Below, piece after piece: positions 16,974 through 25,644 of a stretch of 64,000 bases of DNA (positions within the stretch are counted from its first letter, which is position 1; every line of letters begins with the position of its first letter). A model generated the notes under the pieces. That model searched no databases. It had not been told where the DNA came from and worked only from the letters and a program-made list of their open reading frames with translations. Both the position numbers and the translations under genes were made by a program. Source of the stretch: JBBIQH01 sp964475945 (GTDB lineage: Archaea; Thermoproteota; Nitrososphaeria; Nitrososphaerales; Nitrosocaldaceae); the NCBI GenBank assembly GCA_964475945.1, contig CAYYYF010000005.1:1-64000 (forward strand), written 5' to 3'.

Positions 16974-17603
16974 ATGTCATTTGCATCAAGGTGGGCAAAA
17001 TCCAATGAGCCTAGTATGGGGGAGAAGCTACAAGGTGTAGTAAAGCCATCAGGTCCATTAAAGCCTAGGATAGAGCAGGCACAGAGGAAGCTGCAGATGC
17101 AGATAATGAAGTTAGATACAATAGCACAGAAGTTAAGGGAGAAGGATCAGTCTCTATTCAAGAGAATAGTTCAGGCTATACAGACACATGATACTCAATA
17201 CTCAGCAGTGCTCTCAAATGAGTTAGCACAGATAAGGAAGCTGAATAGGATGGTTACTCAAGCAAAGCTTGCATTGGAGCAGATACAGTTAAGGTTAAGC
17301 ACTGTAACGGAGTTGGGTGATGTTGTAGTAACATTAAGCCCAGCTATGGCTGTAGTGAAGAATGTAAAGTCTGGTCTAGCAGGTATGATGCCAGAGGTAG
17401 ATAATGAGATGAGTGAGATCTCAGAGTTATTAGGAGGAATACTCATGGATGCTGGACAGGTAGGAGGTTACAATATAAACTTTGAGTATGCCAATGAGGA
17501 GGCAAGCAAGATACTTGAAGAAGCAGCTAATGTGGTTGAGAGCAAGATGAAGGAGAAGTTCCCAGACTTGCCTAGTATGAGTAGTGAGGATATACAAGGT
17601 TGA
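16974..17603 (+). CDS. cdvB: ESCRT-III-like cell division protein CdvB
   Basis: A 209-residue Snf7/Vps24-like protein that polymerises at the division site. The helical ESCRT-III core runs from about residue 28 to 150 (LKPRIEQAQRKLQMQIMKLD, YSAVLSNELAQIRKLNRMVT, LALEQIQLRLSTVTELGDVV, MPEVDNEMSEISELLGGIL). An acidic C-terminal helix follows (NEEASKILEEAANVVESK), a candidate MIM-type site for the MIT domain of CdvC. First gene of the cdv cluster; a related small gene (17741) and cdvC (18298) follow on the same strand. Confidence 0.93.
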   Translation: MSFASRWAKSNEPSMGEKLQGVVKPSGPLKPRIEQAQRKLQMQIMKLDTIAQKLREKDQSLFKRIVQAIQTHDTQYSAVLSNELAQIRKLNRMVTQAKLALEQIQLRLSTVTELGDVVVTLSPAMAVVKNVKSGLAGMMPEVDNEMSEISELLGGILMDAGQVGGYNINFEYANEEASKILEEAANVVESKMKEKFPDLPSMSSEDIQG

Positions 17604-17740
17604 TAGGTTAATGCATATGCATAACAGCTAGTAGATCAATTATGAAAGATGAGGTTAAGGAGAGCGATGGTATCAATTAACCCATTGAGGAATATGAAGA
17701 CTTGCAATAATACCATACCTATTATTTTTTAGGTGATAAG

Positions 17741-18220
17741 ATGTTAAAGAACGATCCGAGAAAAAGGATTGTAGATGCATTATATGAACTTGAGGTTGAG
17801 TTAAGAAGGATAAACTCTATACATAATAAGATACAGGATAGTTTTATGCATAGATTTGGATTAACCTGTAATCACCTTACTCATGTTTCAGACTCTTGCA
17901 ACGATAATGATGAGCAAGTATTAAGGTTAATAGAAATGATAAGAATAGCATTAAGCAATATAATATTAAGGATTGAGACATTAACCTATCTACATGAGGT
18001 GCTTTTACTACTTGAGAGGGTATTAAACATATTAACTTCTATAAAGAGGGATGTATACCATCTTGGTAATTCTATGAATGATATACTTGATGGTATAGGG
18101 TTAGGGTTCATAAGTGTAAATATAGATATAGAATACTCTACCCCCTCCCATATTATAGAACTTCCTTACATAGATGGTTATAACATTGTATATGAACTCC
18201 CTTGTTATAATTGTCAATAA
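17741..18220 (+). CDS. Divergent ESCRT-III-like paralogue within the cdv cluster
   Basis: A 159-residue protein between cdvB and cdvC on the same strand. Its helical core resembles the second half of the CdvB fold: IALSNIILRIETLTYLHEVL, LLERVLNILTSIKRDV, then LGNSMNDILDGIGLGF, matching the CdvB order (LALEQIQLRLSTVTELGDVV, LSPAMAVVKNVKSG, MSEISELLGGIL). A Cys/Asn/His-rich insertion (CNHLTHVSDSCNDND) and a short C-terminus without a clear acidic MIM helix set it apart. Probably a CdvB paralogue; some thaumarchaea have several. The assignment is by eye and by position. Confidence 0.65.
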   Translation: MLKNDPRKRIVDALYELEVELRRINSIHNKIQDSFMHRFGLTCNHLTHVSDSCNDNDEQVLRLIEMIRIALSNIILRIETLTYLHEVLLLLERVLNILTSIKRDVYHLGNSMNDILDGIGLGFISVNIDIEYSTPSHIIELPYIDGYNIVYELPCYNCQ

Positions 18221-18297
18221 TAGTTGAGTTACTTTATTAGAATATTTAACATCATGCTATAGGTAAGTCCTTATTTATGATGCAGAGTGAGAGCTAA

Positions 18298-19542
18298 TTG
18301 ACACTTGCACCCCAAGAGTTAGAGAATATTGCAAGTAGGCATGCTGCAGAGGCTATAAGGTTAGACTCACAAGGCGCAAAACCGCATGCAATACTGCACT
18401 ATCAAAGAGCAGTAGATACGCTCCTTAAACTTGTTAACCTATACCCAGACTACAAATTAAACAAGATATACATAGAGAGGGCAAAGGCTTATCAGAATAG
18501 GATAAAGGCATTACAGGAGGCTAGAGGACTTGATAATGCTCCATCCTCTAACCAATTGGATAAAATCAGTAATGAAGGTAATGGGATGAGCAAGGTAAGC
18601 AGTAAGGATGAAGCAAATAACTCTAATTCTAGCAATGGAAATGCTAGTAGCGTTGAGATATTAAAGGCAGATTTTGAGGATCTGGTCTTGAAGGATAAAC
18701 CAAATGTAAAGTGGGATGAGGTTATAGGCTTAGAGGATGCAAAGAAGGCATTAAGGGAGAGTATAATCTATCCTACTCAGAGACCAGATCTCTTCCCTCT
18801 TGGTTGGCCTAGAGGGATACTACTCTATGGCCCTCCTGGTAATGGTAAGACATTGCTTGCAGCAGCAACAGCAAGTGAGATTGAGGGTTACTTTATAAAT
18901 GTTGATGCTGCATCCATGATGAGCAAATGGCTAGGAGAGGCTGAGAAGAATGTTGCAAAGCTATTCTCAATGGCAAGAAGGATAGCAAGTAAGGAGAATG
19001 TGCCAGTGATACTATTCATAGATGAGGTTGATTCATTGCTAGGAACTAGAAGTAATGAGATAGGAGGGGAGGTTAGGGTTAAGAACCAGTTTCTTACAGA
19101 AATGGATGGTATAACTAACAAGGCTGGGAAGATGCCTCTTTATGTCATAGGTGCAACAAATAAGCCATGGAGCTTGGATTGGCCATTCCTAAGGAGGTTC
19201 CAGAAGAGGATATACGTTGGTTTACCTGACTACAATGCAAGGTTACAACTTTTCAAGTATCATACCACACAACTTAGCATAGATCCTTCCTTGAAGTTGG
19301 AAGAGTTAGCAAAGATAACAGAGGGATACTCTGCAAGTGATATCAGGGATATATGCCAAGGGGTGCAGCTTAAAGTAGTTAATGAGTTGTTTGAGAGTGG
19401 AAAGGCTTACGACGGTAATGCTAAGACAAGGAGTATAGTGATGAGTGACTTCAAGGAGATACTTAAGAATAGAAAACCAAGTGTTAGTGCGGATATGATA
19501 AAAGCATACATACGATGGACTGAGCAGTTCAAAGCCTTGTAA
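18298..19542 (+). CDS. cdvC: Vps4-like AAA ATPase CdvC
   Basis: A 414-residue ATPase that remodels ESCRT-III filaments. It has an N-terminal MIT domain (1-75, LENIASRHAAEAIRLDS, ILHYQRAVDTLLKL), a Ser/Asn-rich linker (80-120), and an AAA module with Walker A GPPGNGKT (178-185), Walker B ILFIDEVD (238-245) and arginine-finger/sensor region GATNKPWSLDWPFLRRF. The start is TTG: the only nearby upstream ATG is out of frame and closed at once. Third gene of the cluster, 77 bp after the ESCRT-III-like gene. Confidence 0.93.
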   Translation: MTLAPQELENIASRHAAEAIRLDSQGAKPHAILHYQRAVDTLLKLVNLYPDYKLNKIYIERAKAYQNRIKALQEARGLDNAPSSNQLDKISNEGNGMSKVSSKDEANNSNSSNGNASSVEILKADFEDLVLKDKPNVKWDEVIGLEDAKKALRESIIYPTQRPDLFPLGWPRGILLYGPPGNGKTLLAAATASEIEGYFINVDAASMMSKWLGEAEKNVAKLFSMARRIASKENVPVILFIDEVDSLLGTRSNEIGGEVRVKNQFLTEMDGITNKAGKMPLYVIGATNKPWSLDWPFLRRFQKRIYVGLPDYNARLQLFKYHTTQLSIDPSLKLEELAKITEGYSASDIRDICQGVQLKVVNELFESGKAYDGNAKTRSIVMSDFKEILKNRKPSVSADMIKAYIRWTEQFKAL

Positions 19543-19597
19543 TCTCAACCAACAAATAAATAATTAATTAATTATTATTTTATTAAATAATAATGGG

Positions 19598-20059
19598 ATG
19601 CGTATAGAGCAAGAGGAGTACTACTTTAAGATCTATGATAACAATGGAGGGATAATAGCATACTTCCAGCCAGAGTATGGACAGATAGAACCTAAGGAGA
19701 GGGAGTATGAGATAATTGAGAAGATGATTAAGCATAATGATCTGGTATACTCTGGTTTACTTTACATACCGATGGTAAGATTTAACATAAGTTATGAAGG
19801 AGATTACATGATAGATGAGATAATATCTAACTTGAGTGATGCCATTGAAAGGGTAAAGAGATGGAGGGAGTTTATAGAGAGTAATAAGGATAGGTTTGGT
19901 ATAGTTAATGCTTATGTTAGAAGGGCGCATACAGATTATGATATGCTTGCCTTACTAATATTACTAAAGTTTAGTGATGGCTTAAGGTTGAGTAAGAAGG
20001 TTATACTTGCTACTCTTAGTGTATTCTTGGATAGTGTGATGCAAGAGGGGTTACTCTAA
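19598..20059 (+). CDS. Hypothetical soluble protein downstream of cdvC
   Basis: A 153-residue protein, not recognised. It begins with strands (YYFKIYDNNGGIIAYFQPEYG), then acidic helices and a final helical region (LALLILLKFSDGLRLSKKVI). It has no signal peptide and no catalytic motif. It follows cdvC by 55 bp on the same strand, so it may be cotranscribed with the division genes; no functional link is evident from sequence. Confidence 0.55.
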   Translation: MRIEQEEYYFKIYDNNGGIIAYFQPEYGQIEPKEREYEIIEKMIKHNDLVYSGLLYIPMVRFNISYEGDYMIDEIISNLSDAIERVKRWREFIESNKDRFGIVNAYVRRAHTDYDMLALLILLKFSDGLRLSKKVILATLSVFLDSVMQEGLL

Positions 20060-20122
20060 GATGATTAGAATAATTAACTAATTATACTAATTCATATTTA
20101 TATCGTTATCTTAATATGAATC

Positions 20123-20165
20123 TTTCTGATTTTATTAGTGTACCATAAAATATTTGTAGACTCTT
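20123..20165 (+). repeat. Conserved leader shared with 21096-21138
   Basis: The DNA around the start codon (CTGATTTTATTAGTGTACCA and the following 23 bases) matches the same region of the paralogous gene at 21108 with almost no changes, whereas the mature proteins are far more diverged. It includes the GTG start and the first codons. Either recent exchange or selection on a translation or regulatory signal would explain it. Confidence 0.7.
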
Positions 20166-20896
20166 CCTCTAATGATATTAGAGGAGATATGAAGGCAAAA
20201 GCAGCTGCAGTAATACTGCTACTATTAGCAGCAGGATACAATGTATACGCTGATGGCTCTGGTAATGATGGTAATGGCATAGGTCAGATAAGCACGTATC
20301 ATTTCAATAACAGAGAAGAATTACTTGATGCAGTTAGGAATGCATTATCCGATACAGGATTAAGTGATGAAGATATTAATAATATAATGAGTAGTGTAGA
20401 TGATGATTTATTGAATAGATTACCATCAGCAGGAGTAATAATACTAAATATTCGCCATGGCAGCCTATATACTTTAGGTGTAGTACTACCACATGAACCC
20501 CCGTTGAATATAGGAGATCAGATACAAGCGGTAATATTCTACTCAACATTAGGTGATGAAGACGCTCCAACTATAAACGATATACATGTATATGCAGTAC
20601 CTCCAAGTGGAGGACATAACCATATTCAAAGATACGAATGGGTAGGTTATCCGGAGAATCTCAGTGCGCCAGATCCCTTCTTCTGGGTTAGTAATCCATT
20701 AACTATAGATGAGGTTGGCATATGGCACGTGGTGCTTGACTATGGCTATAGGACTATTGGCATGAACCAATCCTATGAAATAATAATAACCTTAGAGACA
20801 GGATTCAATGTTGTACCAGAGAGTATAATAGGCACATTAGGTGTACTAGCGAGTTCATTTGCTGTAATAGCATATAAATTAAGGAGAGTAAATTAA
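20138..20896 (+). CDS. Secreted protein, paralogue of the NHL protein's C-terminal domain, with PE-x-x-x-G tail
   Basis: Up to 252 residues from GTG at 20138, or 235 from ATG at 20189, which follows a GAGGAG ribosome-binding-like stretch. Differences from the paralogue's leader preserve the protein frame (YHKIFVDSS, R-x-DMKA), favouring the GTG. A signal peptide ends at YNVYA. The body (FNNREELLDAVRNALSDTGL, GSLYTLGVVLPHEPPLNIGDQI, PDPFFWVSNPLTIDE-like) is homologous to the last 250 residues of the gene at 21108. The tail VVPESIIG, a hydrophobic helix and YKLRRVN form the sorting-like anchor. Ligand unknown. Confidence 0.75.
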   Translation: MYHKIFVDSSSNDIRGDMKAKAAAVILLLLAAGYNVYADGSGNDGNGIGQISTYHFNNREELLDAVRNALSDTGLSDEDINNIMSSVDDDLLNRLPSAGVIILNIRHGSLYTLGVVLPHEPPLNIGDQIQAVIFYSTLGDEDAPTINDIHVYAVPPSGGHNHIQRYEWVGYPENLSAPDPFFWVSNPLTIDEVGIWHVVLDYGYRTIGMNQSYEIIITLETGFNVVPESIIGTLGVLASSFAVIAYKLRRVN

Positions 20897-21107
20897 TAAA
20901 ACTAATATAATATTTTATTTATTTTATTTATTTTACTTATCATTTAATTACTCTTGTCTGTAGTTAATGGCTATTATAAACGTATCAAGGAATATTAAAA
21001 ATATAAAATCTTCTTAACCCATTATTAATGATCACCCCACAGGGATATTTCCTTTAGTACATTGATAAAATAATAGCAAAATATTATAAAATTTCCTGAT
21101 TTTATTG

Positions 21108-23489
21108 GTGTACCATAAAATATTTGTAGACTCCTCCATAATAGAGGTCAGAGCGGATATGAAAGCAGGTACGAGGACTATAACCTCAATAGCTACAATA
21201 ACACTGCTACTCTCGTTATTAGCAGTAGGAGTAGGATATAATGTATATGCAATAAACTATAGACCAATAGAGTTTATATACGGTGCAGATGGAGTAAATC
21301 TACAATTCCCCTATGGTATAGTAGTGGATAATGAAGGGAGAGTTATAGTAAGTGATACTGCAGCGCAGAAGATATACATATTTAAGAAGATAGATGATGG
21401 GTGGAGGCTACTAGGCTCAATCGATAGAAGATCTGCTGTAGATCTAGGTATAAATGGTTATGGTAATCTAGTAGTATTGACACATGTACACCCAGAAGGT
21501 GCTATATACATATACAGACTGACTTATGATGATGCTGGAATACTCATTAATGCAGAGATAATAAGTGAATTACAAAGTGTAGAGGATGGAAATGTAAGAT
21601 TCATGTTTCCACATGGACTTGCTGCTTACCAACTTAGACATAGGCACGGAGCCGTAACTATGGAGCATAACCTTATATTCATCGGGGATAATCAGAGTAA
21701 AAGAGTACAGGTATATGAGGTAATAAATAATAGAATAATACACCAATTCTCCTTCGATAATCAGTATGTATATGACGCAGCTGGTAATCAGATAGGTAAC
21801 GTTGGAGGTGAGGCTTTAAACAGCAGTATCCATGATGTGAAGGTGCTTACTAATCATAACAATACCAAGACGTACATCATGGTAGCATACAAGAATGGGG
21901 TTATAGGGGTATATGGCATGGACTATATGGAAGGAACAGTAAGTAAAGTTCTTAACATAGGAGGTCATGGTACTGACTTAGGCTACTTCAACGAACCTAG
22001 AGGGGTTGCATATGATAGGGATAACGATCTTCTAATAGTAAGTGATAACCTTAACCATAGATTACAAGCATTCAACTTCTCTGAGCTACGTGATGGTATA
22101 AACGAACCAGTATTCTACTACGGTTCTGGTATTGCTGGTAGTGAGGAGAGACAGTTGAATACCCCAAGAAAGATTGCATTACACGATAATAAATTGTATG
22201 TAGCAGATGGCAGCAATGGAAGGATAGTAGTACTTACATTGGATGAAAGTATACCTAGAGATGTAGATGAACCTAGGATAGAACCTCTAGAGCCCAGTCA
22301 GTGGTATAGATTCTCAAATCATAGAGAGATGTTCGAGATAGTAGGGAGGTTAGCATATACGAAGATGATTGAACAAGGGGTAGATGAGTATGTAGCTACT
22401 AGAATAGCGTTAGAGATACCTGCTAAGGCATTGGAGTATGTACTCAACTATATAAGGACGTTACCAAATGATGCAAGACTGAATATACCATGGGCTAGCA
22501 GCCTCAAAGGTGATCTTGTGATAGTTAACGATGTTATATTCAATGCAGGTTGCACAATAGGCAAGCCAGGATCCACGGGTATAAATGATCCAAGGAACTA
22601 TCATGACCCACCAGTACTTGTAGGAGATACCCTATACTGCTCTACTATGGCTATAGTGAAGTATGGCTCAGACTCAACTATAGGAGTGAATAGTGTAACT
22701 GCATACTTCGTAGACCCAGATGACATGGTAAGAGATGTCTACTATGTAGATAGTGATGGTTTCCATACAGGTATACGCAACATGTCTATAGATAGCAGTA
22801 GTAGATTATTCTATCTCCCATTTGCAATAGATATAGATAAGGAAGGTACTTGGACCCTGATAAATAAATACAACAATGCAGATGGTGAGGTTACACGCAT
22901 AGAGGTACAGTTCTATGTAGGTTCTACATACTCATTTAATAGTAGTAGTGAGTTACTTAACTCAATAAGGAATGGATTATCTAATGCAGGGTTAAGTGAT
23001 AGTGAGGTTAATACTATAATTAATAGTATAGATGTATCTCAACTACCAGCTCAAGGTACAATAACATTAAAGATAGAGATAGGTAGTGCATATGCCTTGG
23101 GTATTATAATGCCACATGATCCTCCATTGAACCCTGGAGAGCAGATACGAGTACTGGTTCTATATGCTAGCTTAGGTTCTCCAGTAACAATAAACGATCT
23201 CCATGTCTATGCTATAACACCAAGTAATAATACAGTTCCTATACAGGATTGGAACTGGTATCCTGGAAATATACCCGATCCCTTCTTCTGGATAAGCAAT
23301 CCAATAACTGTAAATGAGCCTGGAACATGGCAGATAATATCAGACTTTACCACAAGTGATGGTAATACATCTTCTGTAGTACTAACCCTAGAGTCTACAT
23401 TTGGAGTTATACCAGAGAATATATTAGGTGCAGTAGGAGTAGTAGGGAGTTCATTAGTTATATTAGCATACAAGTTAAGAAGAAGATAA
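21108..23489 (+). CDS. Large secreted NHL-repeat beta-propeller protein with PE-x-x-x-G tail
   Basis: About 793 residues from GTG 21108 (ATG 21159 is the alternative). A signal peptide ends near YNVYA. Residues about 55-385 hold NHL-type propeller blades (FPYGIVVDNEGRVIVSDTAA, FNEPRGVAYDRDNDLLIVSD, LNTPRKIALHDNKLYVADG). The middle carries a Cys-containing region (FNAGCTIGKPG, DTLYCSTM). The last 250 residues repeat the domain of the gene at 20138 and end VIPENILG, a hydrophobic helix and YKLRRR. Probably a cell-surface binding or structural protein; a link to the envelope sorting system is inferred from the tail. Confidence 0.8.
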   Translation: MYHKIFVDSSIIEVRADMKAGTRTITSIATITLLLSLLAVGVGYNVYAINYRPIEFIYGADGVNLQFPYGIVVDNEGRVIVSDTAAQKIYIFKKIDDGWRLLGSIDRRSAVDLGINGYGNLVVLTHVHPEGAIYIYRLTYDDAGILINAEIISELQSVEDGNVRFMFPHGLAAYQLRHRHGAVTMEHNLIFIGDNQSKRVQVYEVINNRIIHQFSFDNQYVYDAAGNQIGNVGGEALNSSIHDVKVLTNHNNTKTYIMVAYKNGVIGVYGMDYMEGTVSKVLNIGGHGTDLGYFNEPRGVAYDRDNDLLIVSDNLNHRLQAFNFSELRDGINEPVFYYGSGIAGSEERQLNTPRKIALHDNKLYVADGSNGRIVVLTLDESIPRDVDEPRIEPLEPSQWYRFSNHREMFEIVGRLAYTKMIEQGVDEYVATRIALEIPAKALEYVLNYIRTLPNDARLNIPWASSLKGDLVIVNDVIFNAGCTIGKPGSTGINDPRNYHDPPVLVGDTLYCSTMAIVKYGSDSTIGVNSVTAYFVDPDDMVRDVYYVDSDGFHTGIRNMSIDSSSRLFYLPFAIDIDKEGTWTLINKYNNADGEVTRIEVQFYVGSTYSFNSSSELLNSIRNGLSNAGLSDSEVNTIINSIDVSQLPAQGTITLKIEIGSAYALGIIMPHDPPLNPGEQIRVLVLYASLGSPVTINDLHVYAITPSNNTVPIQDWNWYPGNIPDPFFWISNPITVNEPGTWQIISDFTTSDGNTSSVVLTLESTFGVIPENILGAVGVVGSSLVILAYKLRRR

Positions 23490-23589
23490 GTACAATAGTA
23501 GATAAATCCAATACTATTTTTTACTTTTAACCATAATAATCAAGTAAAAATTATATATAATATAAGCCTCCTTATATACAGAGGTTTAG

Positions 23590-24395
23590 ATGATGGGTCT
23601 AGAATTAAGGTTCGTACTAATAATTACTATTATCAGCACAATATTATTGCCTATATCATACGCATATGCAACCCATACATCTATACCAGTATTGGAGAGT
23701 TTAGATTACTATATAGCTGGTAATGAGTATGATCTCCATGGTGTTATACTATATACAATAATCAACCTACAGGTGATGTATTGGTAGAGGTGAATATAAT
23801 GGCGCCAGATAATAGTATGATAAGGGAGTATGTAAGAAGTAGTAGTGATGGCTCATTTAGGTTTAGATTTATACCAGAGATACCAGGTTACTATACACTA
23901 ACTGTAATAAGTCAATGTAGGGATGTGCATAGAGACATATGTACTTATCAGAGCAGTAGCATGCAGATACTTGTATTGAAGGAGTTTAAGAAGGATATAT
24001 GCCTAGATGATGGTGAGTGTATAGGCGAATTATATGCTAGAACCTTATCTACAAGCATAGATGATGCTACATTATATCCAGATGAGAAGATGCTAAGTTT
24101 AAGGTTAAATACTAGTAACAATAATAATGCATATATACTACTATTTATCCCAAGAGAGATTATAGATTCTTCAGATAGCCTAATCATTAGGACCGATGAC
24201 TCGAGTATAGAGTACAAGGAAGCTGTAGATGATAATTTTAGAGTATTAGAGATTACCCTTGAACAATCAACTAGCAGTATACAGATTGATATAATAGGGA
24301 CATATGCTATACCAGAATTTGGATATCCTATAATAATCCTGATTATCTCTACTTTAACATTATTAATTACTAATAGAAGATATCTGCTCATTTAA
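23590..24395 (+). pseudogene. Secreted Ig-like protein with PEFG-type tail, interrupted by a frameshift
   Basis: Two abutting frames make one protein. The first (from 23590) gives a signal peptide (VLIITIISTILLPISYAYA) and SIPVLESLDYYIAGNEYDLHG. Near 23740-23765 the frame must shift to read NNQPTGDVLVEVNIMAPD, a typical opening of an Ig-like domain, and then runs to 24395. The C-terminus AIPEFGYP, hydrophobic helix and NRRYLLI is the closest in this window to the classic PEFG-CTERM. A single lesion is seen, so a sequencing error or a genuine pseudogene are both possible. Confidence 0.7.
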
Positions 24396-24413
24396 TCATC
24401 TAATAATAATAAT

Positions 24414-25079
24414 TTAAACCTTCCTATCTATGAAGTGCATCTTACTAACCTTATAGTAGATAACCTCTCCTCTCCTCTCTATGACAGCCATTATAGGTTC
24501 CTTACCCATGTTACTTATCTGCTCAACCATATTGCTTAAGGTATCTATCTTAACCTCCCTACCTTCGTTAAGAGCAAACACTACATACTTTGCTGCCTTA
24601 CTGTTATAATCACCCCTATCATATACTCTAAAGTCGTTGGTGAACCCAAAACCCTCTCTAACAACATATCCTCTACTCCTTAGATCTTTATATATGAGAA
24701 ACTTTATCCATGAAGAGTTATCATGCTTTAATGCCTCATCAACAAGACCATCAAATGTTAATATCCTACCATTCTTATCTTTAATACTTATCTTGTTGTT
24801 ATAGAGAAGGTATAATGCCTCATACATCTGCAGATAGTAGCCTTCCTTACCCTCTTCTTTATATCCATAACCTCTTCTTGCTAGTTCATCTATGCTACCC
24901 TTACTACTTACTATAACCTTTCCATCATCTAACAATTCTCCCTGTATGGACTGATTTACTATCTCATCATCTTTAGAGTATACATTACTTGACTCATAAT
25001 CCCTCTCTGCTCTATCCTCCTCTATCATAACCCTCTTACCTTCATTATTATCATCCATACCCTTGCCTCTCTTAACCAT
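24414..25079 (-). CDS. endA: tRNA-splicing endonuclease family protein
   Basis: A 221-residue protein with an acidic 60-residue N-terminal extension. An EndA N-domain follows (GELLDDGKVIVSS, YYLQMYEALYLLYN) and then the catalytic fold (IKFLIYKDLRSRGYVVREG, FRVYDRGDY, KYVVFAL, GEVIYYKVSKMHF). The catalytic tyrosine (FRVY) is present and a lysine is in the expected GKE region. The histidine normally before the KYLV-like strand (HSxYLV) is replaced: here SKAAKYVV. It may therefore be the structural rather than the catalytic subunit of a heteromeric enzyme, or a diverged enzyme. The gene is divergent from rpl10e, 36 bp apart. Confidence 0.8.
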   Translation of the reverse strand: MVKRGKGMDDNNEGKRVMIEEDRAERDYESSNVYSKDDEIVNQSIQGELLDDGKVIVSSKGSIDELARRGYGYKEEGKEGYYLQMYEALYLLYNNKISIKDKNGRILTFDGLVDEALKHDNSSWIKFLIYKDLRSRGYVVREGFGFTNDFRVYDRGDYNSKAAKYVVFALNEGREVKIDTLSNMVEQISNMGKEPIMAVIERRGEVIYYKVSKMHFIDRKV

Positions 25080-25115
25080 AACGATTAAATCCTATAATGA
25101 TAATTTAAGTATTCT

Positions 25116-25625
25116 ATGAAAGGTAGGAATTATAGGGCTGCAGTAGGTATGCCTTATGCTAGAAAGGAGTATATAGCAGGTGTACCTCAACCAAAGATAG
25201 CCAAGTTTACTGGAGGAACACCAAATAATTATGAATACAAGGTTATGCTTGTCTCAGATGATACAAGAGCACAGGTAAGGCATAATGCATTGGAGGCAGC
25301 AAGGGTTGCAGCAAACAAGGTTATGCAGAGGGTAGGTGAGAGCTCATTCTTCAGTATATTAAAGGTATACCCTCATGTAGTGCTTAGAGAGAATAAGATG
25401 ATAGCAGCTGCTGGTGCAGATAGATTGCAGGAGGGTATGAGGAGAGCATTCGGTAAACCTATAGGCCTAGCAGCAAGGATAGATAATGGAGATGTTATAA
25501 TGGAGATACATGTAAATGCTCAGAATGTTAATACTGCCAAAGAGGCATTGCATGTAGCATCAAGCAAATTGCCTATAAAGACAAAGATAGTCGTTGAGAA
25601 TCTAGCAAAGCAACAGGCAGCATAA
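25116..25625 (+). CDS. rpl10e: Large subunit ribosomal protein L10e (uL16)
   Basis: A 169-residue ribosomal protein of normal length, starting MKGRNYRAAVGMPYARKEYI. The central block (RENKMIAAAGADRLQEGMRRAFGKP), including the conserved loop near the peptidyl transferase centre, is intact. It is followed after 19 bp by the cyclic-DPG synthetase gene, probably the same transcript. Confidence 0.95.
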   Translation: MKGRNYRAAVGMPYARKEYIAGVPQPKIAKFTGGTPNNYEYKVMLVSDDTRAQVRHNALEAARVAANKVMQRVGESSFFSILKVYPHVVLRENKMIAAAGADRLQEGMRRAFGKPIGLAARIDNGDVIMEIHVNAQNVNTAKEALHVASSKLPIKTKIVVENLAKQQAA

Positions 25626-25644
25626 ATATTCTTGTATAAATACT

